This document shows, piece after piece, positions 35,691 through 47,085 of a DNA stretch of 64,000 nt. The position numbers and the translations under genes are program-made. Position 1 is the stretch's first letter. The number at the start of each line of letters is the position of its first letter. Source of the DNA: Salticus scenicus. Lineage: Eukaryota > Arthropoda > Arachnida > Araneae > Salticidae. The stretch is from assembly GCA_963930645.1 (NCBI GenBank), contig OZ005648.1:271943830-272007829 (forward strand), given 5' to 3'. Below the pieces are notes generated by a model. It was given only the letters and a program-made list of their open reading frames with translations, was not told the origin of the DNA and did not search any database.

Positions 35691-36300
35691 ATTCACCTCA
35701 CATGGGTGAGGACATTTAATATGTTATTTAGCACTTTCATCGCTATGTTTGTGCCTATGTTTAAACTTACACGATTTTACTTTTTTTTTTTTCTTTTTCT
35801 ATTCGTCCATTTTTGGTTTTCATTATCTGAATTGGTACTCAAAACGCCATTTGCCCCTACTTGCCTCAAAGTTATTATAAACATAAAAACTTGCTACATT
35901 ACCCTTATGTAGCCCCATCGTAAACAATTATTGCATAAATAGAAAATATTTGACCAGAAATCTCTTAATTATACACTTTATTTTACTGTTGCAAAAAAGC
36001 ATTTTTCAAGAAAATGTGACATTTTATCTCCCTATATTTTCTAAACTATTGATCACGCAAAGGAAACATAATGGACATTTTTGTAGGAATAAATTTCGCA
36101 TAGAATTAATTCTGTAATTGAGCTTATTTTCTTTTTCTCTAAATCCGATAATTTTCAAGATATTTAATAAAAACTGAAAAGAGCCCACTTTAAACGCTCC
36201 CCTGCCTCGCACATGCAGGCACTTTTAGTATGTTGTTCAGGACACTCTCGGCTTTAATTTTGCCCAGTTTCAAAACTACATGATTTTTTTTTTTCCTATC
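35640..36300 (+). repeat. Dispersed repeat family E, second copy
   Basis: It is homologous to parts of 23640-25250 in direct orientation, again opening with a C-run plus TCCC. It adjoins the truncated 5' end of the LINE, so the LINE may have inserted into or beside it. Confidence 0.6.
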
Positions 36301-36379
36301 TTGACTGGACTGTTATAACTATGTGACTATAAGTTAGCACAAATCAGATAATGTGATTTTCAGTTTTCATTTTCTGTCT

Positions 36380-37050
36380 GTGTGTGTGTGTGAGAGAGAG
36401 ACAAAAATTTTATGGCAACTGTATCTCTGGAACTACTGCTCAGAATTGTATATAAATTTATATTTAGATGTACCTTGACCTAAATTAGTACCTATCAACT
36501 TTTGCTGTCAACTGTTCAACAAGTGGCGCTGCTATACAGCGATTTTCGCAATTTAAGGGAAGGCAATATCTTAGGTTCTATTGAGTATAATCAAACAAAA
36601 CTTGATATGTGTGAAGTTCCTTATGAGACATTACGCTGATTCAATTTGAATGTTTATCGGTCAACAGGTGGCGCTGCTATACAGTGATTTCCGCAGTTAA
36701 GGCTATATCTCAAGAACTACTGCACAGAATTGCATATAAATTTATATGCAGATGCATCTTGACATAAACTAGTGTTTGTCTACTGCTCAACAGGTGGCGC
36801 TGCTACACAGCGATTTCCACAATTTAAGGGAAAGCTATATCTCAGGCTCTATTGTGCATTATCAAACAAAACTTTATATGTGAGACGGCCATTATGAGAC
36901 ATTATGCTGATTCAGTTTGGATGCTTATAGGTCAATATGTGGCGCTGCTATACTCCAAATTTCCTTGATAACGGGAAGGCTATATCTCAACTTCTATGGC
37001 ATATAACTGTACAAAATTTGATATGTGAGGTAACCATTGTGAAAACGCAT
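36380..37050 (+). repeat. Satellite-like array with alternating 124/147 bp units
   Basis: GTGGCGCTGCTA(T/C)AC occurs at about 36524, 36670, 36794 and 36941, at spacings of 146, 124 and 147. Alternate units share their flanking words (GAGACATTA-GCTGATTCA against GCATATAAATTTATATGCAGATG). This gives a higher-order repeat of about 270 bp. Confidence 0.8.
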
Positions 37051-37599
37051 TTTTTAAGATGTTATAATCTTTCTTTGGATATTTAGTGTAAGTTTTCACT
37101 AAGATGAAAATCATTTGCATTTATCGTGCTAGATAATTTTAATAAATTATTTACACTTAGTGAATTTGCATAGAAAAATATAGAAGAAAGTCTTGTGGTG
37201 GCCACAACATAATAGCTTTTGTTGTACTTTTAGATTGCCCGTATTCTCTATTTATGTTTCAGCTTTATGGAAAAGGCAATTAATTTAGAAAAATCTTGCA
37301 TTATATTTTTTTAAGATAATTAATTAGTTAAACTATACATAAAGTCAATATCGAAATAAGATAGTTTTTTTTTTTTTTTTTTTTTTTTTTGTGTTGAGAA
37401 GAGTTAACAATAGCTCTGTCTGGAACTTCATTGTGTATGCTAAAAATTAAAAATCTGGAGTGACTCCACTCGACTTTCCGAACATTAAGTAATTAACGGT
37501 TGTATAAATAAATTACAGTAAGAGAAGTTGTTAAACAAATAAAAGTGAAAATTATGATAGGGTGCTTCAGTGTTTTTCTCCATATAGTTTATTGTTCAA

Positions 37600-38009
37600 T
37601 TTTACTTATTGCACTTCAAATGATTTGAGCCCATATGATAAAAAAATTTTCGTTGTGTCCCTGTAAAAATCTATAAGTGCTAGATTCACCAAAATCAGTA
37701 CGGTTCGTGCGATGATGACCTATAATATATATGTAAATTTTCAGCTCATAATTCGAATTAGCCGTTTAGACGCTATTGCAATTTAAAAAAATTTGGCCCA
37801 TGGGCCATAATGATAAAGAATTCTTTGTGTCCCTGAATTAAAACACTATACATGCTAGATTCACCAAAATCTATACAGTTTAAATACTATGACCTATAAC
37901 ATGCATATAAAATTTTTGCTCAGTCAAATTAGGCGTTTAGACGTTATCGCACTTTAAACAATTTGGGCCCATAGATATACAATGATAAAGAATTTTTCTT
38001 TGTATCCCT

Positions 38010-38043
<34 letters not shown>

Positions 38044-38335
38044 ACAAGAGCTAGATTCACAAAAATTTATACAGTTTGTGCAACGGTAATCTATAACATG
38101 TGTATAAGTTTTCAGCCCAGTCGAAAAAGGTATTCAGATGCTATCGCGCTTTAAAGAATTTGGGCCCATAGGCCATAATGATAAAGAATTTTTCTTTGTG
38201 TCCCTGTAAAGAAACTATAAGTCCTAGATTCACCAAATCAATAGGGTTCGTGCTATGGTGACCTACAACATACGTACCAACTTTCAGCTCACTTGAACAA
38301 AACGTTTAGGCGCTATCGTGTCCACTCACATACAC
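37600..38335 (+). repeat. Tandem array, about 175 bp units, four copies
   Basis: TAGATTCACCAAAAT occurs near 37681, 37856, 38052 and 38225. Each copy is followed by GACCTATAACAT-like words, TTTTCAGCTCA, CGTTTAGACGCTATCGC and AATTTGGGCCCAT. The third unit is longer because of a run of about 30 A. Divergence is moderate. It has no coding capacity. Confidence 0.85.
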
Positions 38336-38743
38336 TCATAACACATACGCACACATGCATACATCATCGTAAAAATAGCAAAAATGAACTCAGGTGATCT
38401 GAAAACATATAGAAATACCAAAATATCTAAGTCGTATTTTTGACATGATTACAATACTGTTCTTACATATATATGTTCAGAAAGTAACCATTTTGAAATA
38501 TACCAATAAAATTGAGAAAAACAAAGCATGTTTCAAAACATTATTCTTTCTTCATTTGTTGCATAGAGCTACTATCTTCTTTCTCCCAAACTGTAGCTCT
38601 ATGCTTTTAATATTAGTAAAAAAAAAGAGAAATAAATAATTTGAAATATGTTTTGCCATTTTAATGTTTAATCATCTATTTAGAAAACTATTTTTTCATT
38701 TTCATACTGCATTTTTCACCAATTTTTTAAAAATCTAGATTAC

Positions 38744-38921
38744 CTATGGCTACGCCATTTATTTTCTTGGGCTCTTCCTGTCTTTCGTCTTCGGCCAATT
38801 TATTGTTTTCTTTTCTCCATTTTTTAAGACACTGTTGCTCATGCATGGGTAATACCCAAGAACCATAATTACGACAACATATGTAGCAAGGCAAATACAA
38901 CGGTGTTGGGTTTGGTTCATT
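38744..38921 (-). CDS. ZNF474-like: ZNF474-like C2HC zinc-finger protein, middle exon
   Basis: After a TTTGTTTCAG acceptor on the minus strand the exon reads NEPNPTPLYLPCYICCRNYG, then VLPMHEQQCLKKWRKENNKL, and ends GVAI plus one base before a GTAATC donor (59 codons + 1). The finger ligands are C-x2-C-x11-H-x3-C. The C-Y-I-C-x-R-x-Y/F-G ... I-H-E-x-Q-C-L-x-K-W signature is characteristic of ZNF474-type proteins, where it alternates with the P-D-R-L type finger. It starts at a codon boundary, matching the end of the 57687-57965 exon. Confidence 0.88.
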
Positions 38922-39258
38922 CTGAAACAAAAAGGAAAATTTTAATTTGAGAATAGCTGCGTTTGTAAGAACTATACCATTGTGAAATGTAATTTTTTTG
39001 TTCATAATATATTTTATTTTTCTCCAAAAAAAGAAAGAAAAAGGAAGAAAGAAGAAAGATTCATGTAGCTCGTACAGTTTACTAAAATTTTCCAATTGTA
39101 CTTACCCGTAACATTTAACTTTCAATGTATTTCATCGCCATAATAACACCTTAAATTACCTTTTTTAATATGACAGGTCGTATTTTTTCTGTCAGACAGC
39201 ATCGACACCAATTTTTATCTATCACTTTGAATGAACGAGCAAACTTTTTTTGTTTTTG

Positions 39259-39542
39259 TCTAAATATATAAAGTTGAAAGTTTGCCATTGTATCTGTCTG
39301 GATTTTCAGTCCGGATTATTAGATTTTATCAAAAATTAGTATACTTATTAATCAGGACAAAATCTAGCTAACGTCATATTTTTTAGTTCAATCGGATAGT
39401 TGGTTCAAAAGATATTAAATAAAAATCCTATTGTAACTTTAAAAAATATTAAAAAAAAAAACAAATTCACACCAGAAATAAATAAATAAATAAGTAAGTA
39501 TATTTCTTTTTATGTCGGGGGGGGGGGGGAAGAAGAATGATC

Positions 39543-39585
<43 letters not shown>

Positions 39586-39800
39586 GTTAAAATAAAACTG
39601 AAAAAAAAAAAAAAAAAACCGTGCTATAAAAATAGAACAGCTTCAGTATAGAATCTTTTGGCGAAATTTTAAAATTGGCACCGAAGTAGCTCAGACGTTT
39701 TCTCCAAGATCTTTACTTGCGCAATTGCGGTAGTTATTTTAATTCATTCATCGCCAAAATAACAACAGAAATTTAAAAGCCGCCGAGAGGCTTCTATGAT
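39259..39800 (+). mobile_element. Helitron-family fragment (5' end, blocks C and B)
   Basis: TCTAAATATATAAAG resembles the 5' start TCTATATATATAAAG of the Helitron at 58736-60366. It is followed by a segment (about 39308-39440) matching that element's 60200-60330 in inverse, and by block B (about 39640-39800: AGTAGCTCAGACGTTT, CAAGATCTTTACTTG). A long T-run and G-run interrupt it. No CTAG end follows, so it is truncated at 3'. Confidence 0.6.
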
Positions 39801-40244
39801 AAAGCTATACCAAGGAAATTTTAAGAAATGAATATAGTAATCGATGCTAGGGAATGCAACACAGATACTGCATTCCTTTAAATGGAAGAATAAATTAAAT
39901 AAATCCTATCGTACTAAATTAAATTCTGTTAGAATTTTATATTTATTACTTAGAAAACAAAAGTAGACTAAGTTTTTTTTTTTTTTTTTTTTTTTTTTTT
40001 GGGGGGGGGGGGGGGAGGAGGGTGGTGACAATGTATAAAGATAGCATAAAAATTATTTTTATATCTTTTTCTCAGATTTAAGTAAAAACCATGCAAAATA
40101 TTACTTTTGTGTAGCCATCATGAGTAAAAAGTCCTACAAAATATATATTTATAGCTTTATAAGAGAAAACATTAAAAAGATTAATTATATTAAAAACACG
40201 TAAAATTAAATTTTATTTAAAATATGTTAAAAATTTTTATCCGA

Positions 40245-40278
40245 AGCTTTTCGCTTTAATAGTAAAGCATCATCAGGG
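40245..40278 (-). repeat. Hammerhead-core-like hairpin
   Basis: On the minus strand the sequence reads CCCTGATGA-T-GCTTT-ACTATT-AAAGC-GAAAAGC: canonical CTGATGA, one unpaired base, a perfect 5 bp stem, then GAAA. Of the four such hairpins in this window it is closest to a hammerhead core. Flanking strands that would form stems I and III are not obvious. Confidence 0.4.
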
Positions 40279-40411
40279 ATTTTTATTACTCTTTTCCAAT
40301 GAGCAGTTTTTAAATATTTTTCCTTTCAAAGTCAACAATTAAGTGATTTTTATCACTCTTTTCCAGTGAGCAGTTTTTAAATATTTTTCCTTTCACAGTC
40401 AACAGTTAAGA
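40278..40411 (+). repeat. 67 bp tandem duplication
   Basis: GATTTTTATTACTCTTTTCC (40278) recurs at 40345 as GATTTTTATCACTCTTTTCC. The two 67 bp units differ at only a few positions, so the duplication is recent. Confidence 0.9.
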
Positions 40412-40424
40412 TTGAGTCAGATTC

Positions 40425-40880
40425 ATCCTTTTTCTTTCCCTTGTAATCCTATGGGATTTTTGTTGCTTCGTTTTATAAGGATATCTCATTGAAGTAAAAA
40501 GCTTTTCGTATTCTGATTTTGAGTTCCACTCGATGAACATGTCGCCTTTTAGCTTAGTGAGTACATATTTTAAAAAGAAATTTAAATTATTTCTTTTGGA
40601 TACTGAAAATTACAGTCCTAAGTTTACTTAAAATAAAATAAAATTTATTTATTAAAAAAAAAAAGTGCTCACGAAGCTAAAAGGCGACATATTCGAAGAG
40701 TGATATTCAGAAACACTCTTTGAACATGTCGCAAAATCCACAAATGAAGTTTTTTGGATTCAAAACAGAATCCGAAAAACTTCCTTTATGGATGCGATAT
40801 TCTTACAAAACGAAGCAACTGAAATCCTATATAACACGGGGAGAATGAAAGGGCGAATCTCACTAATGTAATCTTAAGAA
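40425..40880. mobile_element. Fold-back element, long imperfect inverted repeats
   Basis: Left-arm words GTTGCTTCGTTTTATAAGGATATC and GAACATGTCGCCTTTTAGCTT recur inverted near 40800 and 40675. The arms span about 135 and 205 bp around an AT-rich centre. It is a MITE-like structure with no coding capacity. Exact ends were not resolved. Confidence 0.65.
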
Positions 40881-40974
40881 TGATTATACTTTTTTATACA
40901 CAGAAAATGTTTCGCTTAATTTTGGATAGTCCTGTAATAAATTACAGACATAAAGTATTATTTGGCGTCTAATT

Positions 40975-42260
40975 TTCAACGCTGAATTTTTGTTATAATT
41001 ACGCATTTTAATGTTCCCTGAATACGAAAGTCAGGTTTTTAGAGGTTGGTCTGTCTGTGTGTATGTCTATTATTAGCATAACTTGAATAAAAATAATTGC
41101 AAAAAATTCGAATGTTGTATTTTCAAGATCATATAAGGTTGACATTTGAAAAGTTCGATCAAGATTGTTAAGTTTCAAGAGTGATGAATGAGGATGAATA
41201 ATTTGGAATATACTTTTAAATTTTTCATCAACGAGTATTGAAACGGTACGTTGGTGGGGGTAGTATCCGCCTCACACACAGAAGTATAAGTCAAATGAAA
41301 CTATTTCTAAATCTATTTTCAATAATTTTGAAAGTACGTTCATGTACACTAATACTCCTTATTCTGTAATTTGTCTGACAAAGTAATGTGAGTGTCACAC
41401 CTGGTTATTTACTTTAGAAGTACGATCGAATATTCACAAAGATTTTTAGCTATTTGTCTCTCTCTCTCTCTTTCACATGAAATAGAGATGCAACTCGAAA
41501 ATTTTTATTAAAATCAAATTAATAGTTCGTGTACAGGGACACTCAACAGAATTCAAATACATCATGTGAATACACAAAGTTTCTGGTAGGTACAGCTTAA
41601 CATTTTTAGATAGCACTAAACAAAATTAAATTAACATTCTATATTTTATATTCATAAAAATATCTTTCGTATAGAATATGGTGAGAAACTCCTCATAATT
41701 CGTCTACAGGGCTACACAAAAAGTTCGGATATATTTAAAAAATTATACCTAGAAATTCTTGCATGTTCATTTCAAGTTGTGTAATGTGTTTTTGATACTG
41801 TGCTAACTTTAAGCTCACTATGTAGTATATATATGATTTATAGATAATATATATAGGGTTACCCCAATTAAACAAAAACATTCTTATCTATTGAGTTCAA
41901 ATGATGGAAGTTCTTTATTAAATTTTTTAGGTCCAGGAATGCTGCTTTCGAATGATAATTATTTTCTCATACTGATATAGTAAAAAGAATTGTTTAGTCC
42001 AATTTTCAGAACTGAGTTTTTGCTATAATAACTCGTTTTGAGGTCCCATGAATACAAAAATCAAGTTTTTTAGCGGTTGATATGCATATCATCAGCATAA
42101 CTTTAAAACAAATATAATTGCAGGAAGTTGAAATTTGGTATTTTGAAGGTTCAAATGAGGGTGCCACTCAAATAGTTTGATCAAAATTGGAAGCTTTAAG
42201 GAGTAGTGAGTTTATAAATTGTCTGAATAATTTGAAATAAGCTTTTAAACATAATAATAG
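40975..42260 (+). repeat. Pair of diverged direct repeats 1 kb apart
   Basis: About 265 bp at 40975-41240 resembles 41990-42260. Shared landmarks in order are TTTTCA-AaCTGA-TTTTTG, CC(C)-TGAATAC-AAA-TCA, AGCATAACTT, AATAATTTG and TTTTAAA. The intervening kilobase shows no gene. Confidence 0.6.
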
Positions 42261-42306
42261 CCATAAACGTTTTGTATGGATGTAATTACTCTATTAAAAT
42301 GGAATA

Positions 42307-42488
42307 TTAACCCCTTAACTGCTCCGGATGTATATATTCGTCTTGCTATGCCGATGCGTTAACTGACCCGGGCGTATATATACAACTTGCCGAAGTTTGA
42401 TCCTTTGTGTTACGCTGCTACCAGTGAAACTATTCTCACGTCTTTGGAGTGCAATTAAATGACCATGACAGTGTTGTCGAAGGATTTA
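42307..42488 (+). mobile_element. piggyBac-type left end, interrupted
   Basis: TTAA followed by CCCCTTAACTGCTCC resembles the end of the complete MITE at 1898-2146 in design. The right end is not seen. The element appears split by the Tigger copy at 42489-43381. Confidence 0.4.
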
Positions 42489-43381
42489 CAGTAGAGCGCC
42501 GATTATCCGAACACGTCGGGACAGACCCTAGTTCGGATAAGCAAAAGTTCGGATAATTGGACAGACAATTTAAGGGATATTGTGACAATAAAAAAACCAT
42601 CACACTTTATCCATGCTTAGGACTGACAGCACCAATTTGTGCTGGCGTGTTAAAAGTTTTTTTTTTAAACTCTAGATATTATAATTTAAGCAAAAAAGCT
42701 TTTGATTGTTGCTTGCTTCAAAGAAGACATTCTTTCAATGCTGCCACATCTCGAATTCTTCTTAGACAAGTTAATTGAAGAGGATCTGCGTCGTTCTGCC
42801 GTTCGAACCATTTCATAGTTGTTTCCAAACATTCAAAGATGATGTGATGGCCCTGGGTCATTTTCAAAGCATTCGTTTTCATTTTCTTCATTTTCTTTTT
42901 CACCTTGAATCTTAGCCACAATCTCATCATCATTTAAAATCTGTTATCCAGGGTCATGAACGTCACTATTTAACCATTCGTTAATTTCATTTTCTTCATA
43001 ACATAGGATTCTCCCCATCTCCTTTATTGTTTTACATTCCTCATTTTCTTTACTGGATTCTTCTAATCCACTATCATTATTTTTCTTTATTTAAAATTGT
43101 ATTACAAGCCTTTTTTAATGTTGAAGATTTTTCTAGATTCCAAGAATCAGCAGCCATAATGCAACAATCTTTCAAATTAGTTTTCGTATGTTGGGAACGG
43201 AATTAGGATAAGGGAATCAGGAATTAGGATAATTGGAATTTCGGTTAGGAATTTTTTTAGGGGGAGAAATAGGCTATTCAGATAATTGGAAGTTCGGATA
43301 AAGAAAAATAAATAGTGAAATAAGCTGTTCGGATAATTGGAAGTTCGGTTAATTGGAGTTCGGATAATCGGCGTTCTACTG
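42489..43381 (-). mobile_element. pogo/Tigger element (893 bp), internally deleted
   Basis: TA-CAGTAGAGCGCCGATTATC at the left and GATAATCGGCGTTCTACTG-TA at the right are near-perfect terminal inverted repeats with TA duplication, the Tigger pattern. Subterminal repeats of TTCGGATAATTGG occur inside both ends (about 42549, 43268, 43329 and onwards). A decayed transposase 3' part lies on the minus strand. Confidence 0.9.
42718..43170 (-). pseudogene. Tigger/Jerky-like transposase C-terminal remnant
   Basis: The minus strand reads MAADSWNLEKSSTLKKAC near 43157-43100, then an acidic stretch with DDEIVAKIQG. After a frame change it reads CLETTMKWFERQNDADPLQL and a final RRIRDVA. The A-A-x-S-W-x-x-(V/I/L)-x-x-x-T-(L/I)-x-x-(A/C)-W/C and (E)-C-L-E-T-x-x-x-W-(F/L)-E-x-Q patterns are those of the C-terminal third of Tigger/Jerky-type DDE transposases. 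An in-frame stop and a frameshift show it is dead. The catalytic part is missing. Confidence 0.75.
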
Positions 43382-43383
43382 TA

Positions 43384-44310
43384 CTTATTTCAGAGAAGAT
43401 GGGGAGTAAAAGAAATCGGAAAGGGAATGCTTCTGAAACAGTAAACGCATAGCTACACGCACCTGTGGGAAAAAAGGTGGCACTGGGAAGCTAATTTCGT
43501 AATTTTTCGTCGGCAGGTAAGGGACTGAGAGGGGTGGGGGGGGTCGTCTACTCCCTTGACAAATAAAACTGTTTCTTAATCTTTTTTTAATTGTTTTTAA
43601 GATATATTCCTATAATTACCTTTTGTTCTACCCTTTAATCTGTAATCTGTCTTTATAGTATTCAAATGCAGGGTAAGAGAAAGTTGCGCGAGTGCCACAC
43701 CAGGTTATTTAAATTAATTAACCGACACATTTTACGTGCTGTAATGTAATTTTGACTATTCCAATTCTGGTACTATTTTAAATTACATTTGAATTATAAA
43801 ACTGAATACCTTATCCTGTTGTGAAAATCATATTAAATATTTAAGACTAGGAAAAATCCAGCTACATTCTAATGTGGTGTAACATTTCATTGCATGAGAA
43901 GTATTCGCTCTGTACAACAAAATATTCTCGGAAAGTAGCACAGGATTATCATTCATAAGGCATAAAAAGATGTTCTGCGTGTTGCTTTTATAACTAAAAA
44001 TAAATTTTTAATTTCTTAAAGGTTATTTTATTTCGTTATAAGGTATGTCTTTTTCTTTCTTTTTTTCTTCTTCTTTTAAATAAATATGTATTATTTATTT
44101 TTCTTACTTTTTTGTTCACTGCGGCCTTATTTATTTTATACAAAATCGCCAGGTGTATTTTAAATCAAACAGTGGGAAATATAAAATAAAAACGAAGTCG
44201 GTATTAAAAATAAAATATTTGGATAAGGTCGATGTTTTATAAAGTTATTAGCGATTTTTTTTTTCTTTTCTAAAATTATAAACCTTTATCGGAAAAACAA
44301 TCTCTTAAAA
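43384..44310. other. No gene seen
   Basis: AT-rich intronic DNA with a G-run near 43537-43548. A short ATG frame with KRNRKG near 43399 could be the start of a piggyBac-type frame belonging to the end at 42307, but only 17 codons are open. Confidence 0.45.
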
Positions 44311-44313
44311 GAA

Positions 44314-45296
44314 TAAAATCTTTTTGTAAAAAAAATAGAACCGACTCCAAAAAGCAACTATTATTCAAACAACTAAAAAAAAAAAAAAATGGGTATGAAA
44401 TGAAACAGTAAATTGCTCCTAAAAGTATAAAATAATTTCTTTCGCCAAACAACCTATACTACAATTAATCATAACTTTTGAAGTCGGCGCAAAAGTAATT
44501 AAAATTTAATTAGTTTTTAAAGGTTTGATTTTAGATCGGTTGCAACAAATGCTGTTGTCTCGAATGATCCATTTTCATGTTTCCTCTATTATTTTATCAC
44601 TGTAGTATACAATTGGTCCATTAGTAGCATCTACATAGAACAGTGAACATTCTTTAAAATGCGGTATTTATGTTTCTACGAAGTTAGAGTTTCCTTTGCA
44701 AATTTGGTATAACTTTGGATAACCATCATCCTTGGTGGCTTTTGGATTTGGCGATCGAAACATCCACGCAAGATGCATATTTTCATAATATATATTGTAC
44801 GATGTATTGTTTCATATTCTTGATTACTCTCTTAATATACCTTATCAAACTAATCATGATATCCCAAAGAAATTAAATATGTTTGCCAGATAATTTTGCG
44901 ATTTTTCTTTCACCAAGGACGTCAGATACCAGCATCTTCGCCAACATTTGCTGCTTACGAAATCTTATTTGTTTCTTGAATCAAAGTAGTTTTCGGCTGC
45001 GTTTTGCAGGTGACAATGTGAGATGTCTATATTGAATTTGATTTTGGCATTGAATAAGGATTTGATTTTGGTATTGAATAAAGTTATCAATTTTTATTTA
45101 ATTTTGCGCCGACTTCAAAAGTTATGATTAATTGTAGTGTTATAGGTTGTTTGGCGAAAAAAATTATTTTATACTTTTAGGAGCAATTTACTGTTTCATT
45201 TCATACCCATTTTTTTTTTTTTTTTTTTTTTAGTTGTTTGAATAATAGTTGCTTTTTGGAGTCGGTTCTATTTTTTTTACAAAAAGATTTTATTTT
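44314..45296. mobile_element. Element with about 185 bp terminal inverted repeats
   Basis: The left arm (44314-44494) is almost perfectly repeated in inverse at 45102-45296, from ATAAAATCTTTTTGT at the outer end to CTTTTGAAGTCGGCGCAAAA at the inner end. The only large difference is the length of one A/T run. The middle 600 bp has no open frame with domains. High arm identity implies recent activity or gene conversion. The superfamily is unknown. Confidence 0.85.
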
Positions 45297-45719
45297 TCTC
45301 TTTTCAGTGAAAACTTATTCATATAGCAGAACATCAAAAGACGTTCGATGGCAGCTTCACAAATCACAACTTCCAAAAAAAGTGACATAACTCAACAAAT
45401 GGTTTATGTCACTGAAAAATACATGAAATGCACCCTATGTGAACAAAAAAGTTAGATCTCCATCTATAAAGTTATCCACTCGAGAGGCATGTCAGTTGAG
45501 AGTTGTGCCAGTTTTATTCTAGTCAAGTTATTTTTAAGTTGATTTTTCTCAAATGCTGCTTTTTTAAGTTGTGTCACTTTTCTTGCCTTTATCGGATATG
45601 AGCAAAAAACTATCTGTTGAATAAACATACGTTAAGTTAAAAAGTCTTTAGAAATGTGAAGAACGGATACGCTGTATTCGTAACCAAAAATTCTGTTAGG
45701 CATATATATTAATCTTTAT

Positions 45720-47085
45720 AGTGAATACGTGTCACCCGCTGCGCTGGAAATTGCGCAGCGTAAAGTTCAAACAAAGAGCAAAATATGCATTGCAGCTGAC
45801 GGACAGATGTTTCAACATCGATACTTCCATACTGCTTTTACCAGTGTAGCTGCATGCGTTCAGCAGTTAGAGTGAGAACAGACTTTTGTGAGTATCCTGT
45901 ATTTTGTTTATATCTTAAAGAAATCATAATGAAACCTACTTCAGGCTAAAATCAATAAAACAAAAAAAGTATTAAAATTAAATCATCTCTTACGAAGTTA
46001 AAAGCTAACAAATTTCAACAACAACAACAATGAGAAACATTGTCTGTATTGAGAACCTCTTCCTTTATGAAGTCAGTTTAAAACGTCTATGCGTTAATCG
46101 ATGTGACCGCTTACAATAACTATGCTTTGAATTTTACATAGCATAAATGTCACCCGCTACTCTAGAACATATGCAATGTCGTTTAAGTGTACACAAAATA
46201 GGAAATTGTGAACAAACAAATGCACGTTTTAAGCGTTCTGTTTTTAGCATTAATGTCTAAACTATCTTTTCGTACTAAATCGATAATGCTCTGCAATTTA
46301 TTAATTCACTTTTTTCCCCTATCTTGAACCGTTTCCGAGATAGGAAAGCTAACTCCACTGTTTTCCACCAGCATGTGACCGCTTACAGTAACAGTACTTT
46401 GAGCCACAGAGTGTACGTGTCATCCGCTACGCTGCAAAGTGTGCAACGTAGTTCAAGTGTGCACAGTGTAGGAAATTGCGAACAAACAACTGCACGTTTT
46501 AAGCGTTCTGTTTTTAGCAATAATGTCTAAATACTGTCTTTTGTAGTAAGTCGATAATTCTCTACAACTTTGTAATTAACTTTTCTCCCATCTTGAACCG
46601 TTTTTGAGATAGGAGCGCTAATTCCGCTGTTTTTTACCAGATAGCGTTTTATTTTCTTTAGATTGCAAAGATATTACAATGGGATCTAATTCAGGCCAAG
46701 ATCTTTACAACAAAACAAAAAGTATCAAGTAACCGTATTTTGAACTATATAGCGAATGTCTCACCAGCTACGCTACAACGTGTGCAATGTAGCTCAAGTG
46801 TGCATAGTGTAAGAAATTGCGAACAAACAAATGCACGTTTTTAGCATTGTATTTTTAGCATCAATGTCTAAACTATCTTTTCGTACTAAATCGATGATGC
46901 TCTGCAATTTTATAATTCACTTTTCCCCCTGTCTTGAACCGTTTCCGAGATAGGAAAGCTAGCATGAATGTCTAAACTATCTTTTTGTACTAAATCGATG
47001 ATACTTTTCAACTTTGTAATTCACTTTTTTCTTTAGAACCGTTTTTGAGATAGGAAAACTAACTCCGCTATTTTCCACCAGGTGG
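45720..47085 (+). repeat. Degenerate tandem array, about 270 bp units
   Basis: The phrase GTC(A/T)CCCGCTACGCT-like recurs near 45730, 46150, 46430 and 46757. GAACCGTTT(C/T)(C/T)GAGATAGGA recurs near 46326, 46596, 46936 and 47037. Units include TGCACGTTTTAAGCGTTCTG. An open frame at 46324-46530 is an accident of the repeat. The array ends with ACCAGGTGGCGCTGCAAGCG. Confidence 0.75.
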
